A stretch of DNA of 64,000 bases, from NCBI RefSeq assembly GCF_013410545.1, contig NZ_JACCFV010000001.1, positions 2,542,001-2,606,000 on the forward strand, in the 5' to 3' direction. The notes under the pieces are model-generated. The model saw nothing but the letters and a program-made list of their open reading frames with translations. It did not search any database and was not told the origin of the DNA. Made by a program: the position numbers and the translations under genes. The stretch is from Pseudoclavibacter chungangensis. Lineage in GTDB: Bacteria; Actinomycetota; Actinomycetes; Actinomycetales; Microbacteriaceae. This document shows, one piece after another, positions 59,792 through 64,000 of this stretch (position 1 is the stretch's first letter; each line of letters starts with the position of its first letter).

Positions 59792-60690
59792 GCCGCGTCC
59801 CCGTCCGGGCGGCCGCCGGGCCGCTGCGGGATCCGCGCGGTCAGCACGAATCGACCGGGCGGACGTGCGATCGCGAGCGATCCACCCGCCTCCTCGACGC
59901 GTGTCCGGAGTCGGGCGAGGCCTCGCAACGCAACCGGCTCGGGCACGGCATCGATGACCCCGTCGTTCGCGATCACGACGGACTCCCGTCCCATCGTGAT
60001 CGTCACGTCGTTCGGCTTCGCGTGCCGCAACAGATTCGTCGTCGCCTCGCGCAACACCTGCGCGAGCAGCGGATGGGGCGACGGCCCGGTTCCGCCCTCG
60101 ATCCGTGCCGTCACGGCGATCCCCGCCGCCTCGACGAGGCGCTTCGCGTTCTCGACCTCCGCGGTCGGGTTCAGCTCGTGCTGCGCGTACGCGAGCGTCC
60201 GCGTGTGCGTGATCGTCTCGTCGGCGAGACGACGGATCTCGCCGAGTTCCTGCTCGGCCCGCACCGGATCCGTTCGCACGAGGTGCGAGGCGAGCACCGC
60301 CTTGAGCTTGATCACGTGCAGCGAATGCCCCTGGATGTCGTGCAGGTCACCCGCGAACCGGACGCGCTCCCGCTCGACCGCGAGCGCCGCCTCGGCCTCC
60401 CGTGCCCGCTCGAGACGCCGCGCGAGCAGCCACGCCTGTTCGCTCACGAGGATGACGCCGGCGATGAACAGCGTGCCGCCCGCCGGGACGAGCAGGTACT
60501 CCACGACGAGGACCGGGGCGAACGGGTGGAAGGCGAACGCCCCGGCGCCGATCAGCGCGACGAGCGCGGCGAAGGCCGCCAGCCACAGCCGCCGAGCCCG
60601 CATCCGCACGATGAGGAGGGCACCGACGAGCGCGAAGGGAACGAAACTGATCGGGCTCGCCGCCGAGAAGGAGCCGATCACCCACCCCAC
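59788..60690 (-). CDS. DesK-like sensor histidine kinase, short N-terminus
   Basis: This is a 300-residue kinase. Three hydrophobic segments (FVPFALVGALLIV, LWLAAFAALVALIGAGAFAF, VEYLLVPAGGTLFIAGVILV) lead to the HisKA_3 helix DLHDIQGHSLHVIKLKAVLA with the phospho-His near 116. The ATPase N-box REATTNLLRHAKP is near 213, and RGLARLRTRVEEAGGSL follows. The GTG at 60690 has GAGGAG five bases upstream. DesK-like sensors usually have four to six membrane segments, so the sensor part may be truncated. The first 80 bases overlap the divergent aldo/keto reductase frame. Confidence 0.88.
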
Positions 60691-61735
60691 CGAACTCCTC
60701 GACGCCCGCCGCGCGGGCAGGACGGGGCTCGTGCTCCCGACGCTGTCGCTCGGCCTCTGGCACACGTTCGGCGAGCACACGCCCGTTCACGACCAACGCG
60801 AACGGCTGCTGGCCGCATTCGACGCCGGCATCTGGCACATCGACACCGCGAACCGCTACGGCCCGCCCCACGGTCACGCCGAGGAGGTGCTCGGCTCGGT
60901 GCTCGCGCGGGATCTCGCCGCGCACCGCTCCGAGATCATGGTGTCCACCAAGGCGGGCAATCGCATCGGTCCCGGTGCCTACGGCGCCGGTGGCTCGCGG
61001 AAGCACCTGCTCGAGGCGCTCGATGCGAGCCTGGGTCGCCTCCGACTCGACCACGTCGACGTGTTCTACCTGCACCGCCCGGACCCCGAGGTCGACGTCG
61101 ACGAGACCGTCGCCGCACTCGCCCACACCGTCACGAGCGGCCGAGCCCACTACGTCGGGATCTCCAACGCGGATGCCGCGACGACGACCGAGTACGCGAC
61201 AAAACTGCGGGCGGCGGGCGTGCCCCTGGCGCTCCACCAGCACCGGTTCTCCCTCCTCGACCGCGACGCGGAATCCGGCGGACTCCACGATGTGCTCGGC
61301 GCCGAGCGTGTGGGCGGCGTCGTGTACTCGCCCCTCGCGCAGGGCCTGCTCACCGACCACTACCTCGCCGGCAGCGCCCCGGCCGGGGCGCGGGCCGGCT
61401 CGAGCCCGTTCCTCGGCACCGAGTTCATCGACGACGCGTACCTCGCGCGCACCCGCGAGGCGAACGAGCTCGCGACGCGTCACGCTCGAACGCTCGCGCA
61501 GCTCGCGCTCCAGTGGGTACTGCGGGCGCCGGCCGTGACGAGTGCCATCCTCGGCGTGAGTCGGGTCGAGCAGTTGCACGCGAACATCGCCGCGCTGCAG
61601 GCCCCGCCGCTCGACGAGGAGACCCTCGCGGCGCTCGATCGGCTCTACCCCGCGGCCTCGAGCCGCACCGCTGAGGACGCCACTGCCACGAACCCGGCGA
61701 CGTCGAGCGAAACCGCGCCGAGCCCCGCGCCCTGA
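60611..61735 (+). CDS. aldo/keto reductase (GAP reductase-like), start uncertain
   Basis: This protein has up to 374 residues. RRAGRTGLVLPTLSLGLWHTFG, DTANRYGPPHGHAEEVLGSVL (Asp, Tyr), VSTKAGNRIGPG (Lys), DVFYLHRPDPE (His), HQHRFSLLDRDAE and YSPLAQGLLTD are typical of the YghZ/L-glyceraldehyde 3-phosphate reductase AKR14 group. The conserved N-terminus lies between the only in-frame starts, ATG 60611 (31 extra residues) and GTG 60731 (which cuts into the conserved part). AAGGAG at 60668 sits before an ATC instead of an ATG. The frame overlaps the kinase 5-prime end. The sugar-isomerase-like gene follows after 80 bases. Confidence 0.82.
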   Translation: MRRAPTSAKGTKLIGLAAEKEPITHPTELLDARRAGRTGLVLPTLSLGLWHTFGEHTPVHDQRERLLAAFDAGIWHIDTANRYGPPHGHAEEVLGSVLARDLAAHRSEIMVSTKAGNRIGPGAYGAGGSRKHLLEALDASLGRLRLDHVDVFYLHRPDPEVDVDETVAALAHTVTSGRAHYVGISNADAATTTEYATKLRAAGVPLALHQHRFSLLDRDAESGGLHDVLGAERVGGVVYSPLAQGLLTDHYLAGSAPAGARAGSSPFLGTEFIDDAYLARTREANELATRHARTLAQLALQWVLRAPAVTSAILGVSRVEQLHANIAALQAPPLDEETLAALDRLYPAASSRTAEDATATNPATSSETAPSPAP

Positions 61736-61815
61736 CCACTCACGCTCGGTCGCTGTGCCCCGAACGCCCGGACCGCGAACGCGATCGCACCACACGAGAG
61801 GACCTGCCCGCCACC

Positions 61816-62598
61816 ATGCCGCCGAAACGATCGGAGCGTGACATCGCGCTCCAGCTCTATACGCTCCGGAACCAGCTCGCGACGAGCCCCGAGGCCACGT
61901 TCGACACGATCGTCGACGCCGGGTACACGGCGGTGGAACTCTTCCGGCCCATCGAGCTGTCCGCGACGTTCGGGGGCCAGCTCGAACGGCGAGGCCTTCG
62001 CGTTCCGTCCGTGCACGCCCAGCTCGTCGGGCGCGACGCGGCGCCGATCTTCGACACCGCGAGCGCCCTCGGCGCTGGGACGGTCATCGATCCGCGCGTC
62101 GACCCGGCGGCGTGGACGACGCGCGATGGCATCCTGCGGACGGCCGAGGCCCTCAACGCGCTCGCCGAGGAGGCGGCGGCGTGGGACCTGCACGTCGGGT
62201 ACCACAATCACGACGTCGAGCTGTCCTCGCTGATCGACGGTACGCCCGCCCTGCTCGTGCTCGACGGCGCACTCGACGCCGTCGTCGTGCTCGAAGTGGA
62301 CGTCTACTGGGCGGCCGTGGGCGGCGCCGACGTCGTCGGGCTGCTCACCGAGCTGGGCGATCGGGTCCGTCTGCTCCACCTGAAGGACGGCCCGGCGACG
62401 GCGACGGGCGCGATCGATCCGGATCTCGCGAAGCAGGTGCCGTTCGGCGCGGGCGTCCTCGATGCTCCGGCGGTGCTCGCGGCCGCGCCCGGTGCGTCGA
62501 CGCTCGTCGTCGAGTTCGACGACTTCGACGGCGACCTCCAGCAGACGATCGCCGATGCGCGGCACCGGGTGCAGACGCTCGTCGAGGGCGAGCGATGA
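61816..62598 (+). CDS. sugar phosphate isomerase/epimerase (xylose-isomerase-like TIM barrel)
   Basis: This is a 260-residue AP-endonuclease-2-fold protein. IALQLYTLRNQLATSPEATFDTIVDAGYTAVELF, VPSVHAQLVG, LHVGYHNHDVEL (metal His), VLEVDVYWAAVGG (metal Glu, Asp), LLHLKDGPATA and STLVVEFDDFDG (metal Glu) are in the family order. It should isomerise or epimerise a sugar or keto-sugar; the substrate is unknown. The ATG follows a GAGAGGA site. It overlaps the Gfo/Idh gene as ATGA, so the two enzymes are coupled. Confidence 0.93.
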   Translation: MPPKRSERDIALQLYTLRNQLATSPEATFDTIVDAGYTAVELFRPIELSATFGGQLERRGLRVPSVHAQLVGRDAAPIFDTASALGAGTVIDPRVDPAAWTTRDGILRTAEALNALAEEAAAWDLHVGYHNHDVELSSLIDGTPALLVLDGALDAVVVLEVDVYWAAVGGADVVGLLTELGDRVRLLHLKDGPATATGAIDPDLAKQVPFGAGVLDAPAVLAAAPGASTLVVEFDDFDGDLQQTIADARHRVQTLVEGER

Positions 62599-63704
62599 GC
62601 GCACCGATCGCGGTCGGAGTCGTCGGCACGGGCGTCATCAGCGCCGACTACCTGCGCACCCTGACCGAGTCGGACGAGGTGACGGTCGTCGCCGTCGGCG
62701 ACCTCGATGTCGATCGAGCGCGAGCGGTCGCCGAGGCGTTCGGCATCCCGCGCGCCGGGACCGCCGCGAGCGTCATCGAGGACCCGCGGCTTGAGATCGT
62801 CGTCAATCTGACGCCGCCCGCCGCGCACGCCGAGGTGACGCTCGCCGCGATCGCGCACGGCAAGCACGTGTGGTCCGAGAAGCCCATCGCGCTGAGCGAG
62901 GACGACGCGGACGCGATCGTCGCGGCCGCCGGTGCGGCCGGCGTGCTCGTGGGCGTCGCACCCGACACGCTCCTCGGGGGCGCGTTCCGGACCGCCGCCG
63001 GCGCCCTCGCGCGGGGCGAGTTCGGTACCCCGTTCACCGCGCAGGCTGCGTTCCAGTACGTCGGTCCGGACTGGTGGCACCCGAACCCCGACTTCCTCTT
63101 CGCACGCGGCGCGGGGCCCGTGATGGACATGGGCCCGCACTACGTCACCGCCCTCGCGCGTGTGTTCGGGCCCGCGGTCGACGTCGTGGCGGCCGGACAG
63201 CGCCCGCAAGCGGTTCGCACAGTGTGCACCGGCCCTCGTGCGGGCGAGAAGTTCCCCGTCGAGGTCGACACGACCGTCTCCGCGATCGTCCGCTACCGTT
63301 CCGGTGCCCACGCGAACCTGTCCTTCAGCTTCGACTCGCCCCTCCGCCGCTTCGGGATCCTCGAGGTCACGACGACGGAGGCCACGGTGACGCTGCCCGA
63401 TCCGAACCGCTTCGACGGCGTGACGACGGTGCTCCGCGCCGGGGAGCAGGACGCGACCGAACTCCCGTCGCCCACGCCCGCGGAGTCCCGAGGCCTCGGC
63501 GTCCTCTCGATCGTCCGCGCCCTCCGCGACGGGACGCCGCTCGCGGCCTCGACCGAGCTCGCCCGTCACGTGCTCGAGACGCTCCTCGCGATCGAGGAGT
63601 CCGCCCGAACGGGCTCGCGCGTGGAGCTGCGCACCAGCTTCACGACGCCGACCAGCGTGCCCCGCCCGACGCCGGGCGCCGCACATGCACGGGAAGGAGT
63701 ATGA
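62595..63704 (+). CDS. Gfo/Idh/MocA-family oxidoreductase
   Basis: This is a 369-residue NAD(P)-dependent sugar dehydrogenase. The Rossmann part has VGVVGTGVISADYLRTL, VAVGDLDVDRARAVAEAFG, the EKP motif in HVWSEKPIALSEDDADAIV, and PDTLLGGAFRTAAG. The C-terminal beta-domain has GPVMDMGPHYVTALARVFG, with the catalytic Asp/His pair. It probably oxidises a sugar or inositol-type alcohol made or used by the upstream isomerase. The stop overlaps a short ORF start as ATGA. Confidence 0.94.
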   Translation: MSAPIAVGVVGTGVISADYLRTLTESDEVTVVAVGDLDVDRARAVAEAFGIPRAGTAASVIEDPRLEIVVNLTPPAAHAEVTLAAIAHGKHVWSEKPIALSEDDADAIVAAAGAAGVLVGVAPDTLLGGAFRTAAGALARGEFGTPFTAQAAFQYVGPDWWHPNPDFLFARGAGPVMDMGPHYVTALARVFGPAVDVVAAGQRPQAVRTVCTGPRAGEKFPVEVDTTVSAIVRYRSGAHANLSFSFDSPLRRFGILEVTTTEATVTLPDPNRFDGVTTVLRAGEQDATELPSPTPAESRGLGVLSIVRALRDGTPLAASTELARHVLETLLAIEESARTGSRVELRTSFTTPTSVPRPTPGAAHAREGV

Positions 63705-63802
63705 CCGAGTCGGGTGCGCGGCAAGCCCTGCGCACCCTCTGGGACACGTCGAAGAGGCGCACAAGAAGCCGGGTTGTTGCTACCGGGCCCCGGGCCCGGT
63801 AG
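63701..63802 (+). pseudogene. truncated 33-residue reading frame at the operon end
   Basis: The ATG overlaps the Gfo/Idh stop (ATGA) and has GGAAGGAG just upstream, exactly like a real third gene of the operon. The frame (MTESGARQALRTLWDTSKRR) ends at a TAG inside the terminator stem after 33 codons. It is probably the 5-prime remnant of a lost gene; a genuine tiny peptide is possible. There are too few residues to name a family. Confidence 0.5.
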
Positions 63803-63816
63803 CAACAACCCGGCTT
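63766..63816. terminator. strong bidirectional terminator
   Basis: This is a perfect 25-base inverted repeat: left arm 63766-63790 (starting AAGCCGGGTTGTTGCTACC), right arm 63792-63816 (ending GGTAGCAACAACCCGGCTT), with TTCTG after and ACAAG before it. It would end transcripts from either side. Confidence 0.8.
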
Positions 63817-63930
63817 TCTGTGGCGCTCCCGTCGCGGGCGCGGCACCCGTCGCGGGCGCGGCATCGCCGCTGCGCGAGCCGCGCCGACGCAGCGGCGACT
63901 CGGAGACTGTGGGCCGATGCGGCCGCCGGA

Positions 63931-63986
63931 GTTCCGGGTGGTTCTCGGGGTTCGGGGTGCCCCGGAAGCCCGAAAACCGCCCGGAA
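63931..63986. repeat. palindromic intergenic repeat, copy 3
   Basis: GTTCCGGGTGGTTCTCGGGG and CGAAAACCGCCCGGAAC are the outer arms, with a central GGGG-TG-CCCC. It is the same element as at 9084 and 10469, with some stem mismatches. No gene is seen between the terminator and this copy, apart from a short direct repeat of CCCGTCGCGGGCGCGGCA (from about 63828). Confidence 0.7.
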
Positions 63987-64000
63987 CGCGGCTGGGGAGC

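Overview
The window is high-GC DNA (roughly 70% by eye) with dense, tightly overlapping genes (many ATGA or GTGA junctions), frequent GTG starts and AGGAG-type ribosome binding sites. This fits an actinobacterium, most probably Micrococcales/Microbacteriaceae. That placement is an inference from composition and protein flavour; there is no rRNA or other taxonomic marker here.

Left part (1-19336), ordinary chromosome: the start of a secreted VWA protein, a conserved hypothetical, rmuC, an APC permease with an exported-type amidohydrolase, zapE with an FMN-binding-like protein, a luciferase-like flavin oxidoreductase, a small ABM monooxygenase, a lipoprotein with eight exact-length 17-residue repeats plus an OmpA domain, a tRNA with CAU anticodon, a PatB/MalY-type lyase plus cysK, an acyl-CoA ligase with an alpha/beta hydrolase, two aldo/keto reductases with a fructosamine-kinase-like gene, and a HutD-family gene.

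Middle part (19357 to about 53280), an accessory and defence region. It holds a candidate toxin-antitoxin pair with a 9-bp tandem repeat upstream; a complete type I Wadjet operon jetABCD (plasmid defence); an unrecognised membrane/coiled-coil protein; and a 16.5-kb minus-strand operon. In transcription order that operon is a SNF2 helicase, a 1551-residue Eco57I-like adenine methyltransferase, a 2153-residue DUF1998 helicase with a Vsr-like nuclease tail, and a UvrD-like helicase with an extra N-terminal domain. The set resembles DISARM (drmD, drmMI, then a single protein in place of drmA and drmB) but lacks drmC and adds the UvrD gene, so it is best called a DISARM-related system. A divergent membrane protein, an orphan MNT nucleotidyltransferase, an AraC-VOC pair, a 14-TM exporter with its TetR, and a two-gene GTPase module follow.

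Right part (53698-64000) returns to metabolism and signalling: an M20 peptidase, a pRiA4b ORF-3-family protein, a quinone-oxidoreductase-like protein, an alpha/beta hydrolase, a DesK/DesR-like two-component pair whose kinase 5-prime end collides with a divergent aldo/keto reductase, and a sugar-isomerase/Gfo-Idh operon that ends in a truncated reading frame inside a strong terminator. A palindromic intergenic repeat of about 55 bp occurs three times (near 9.1, 10.5 and 63.9 kb). No transposase, integrase, CRISPR array or rRNA was found.
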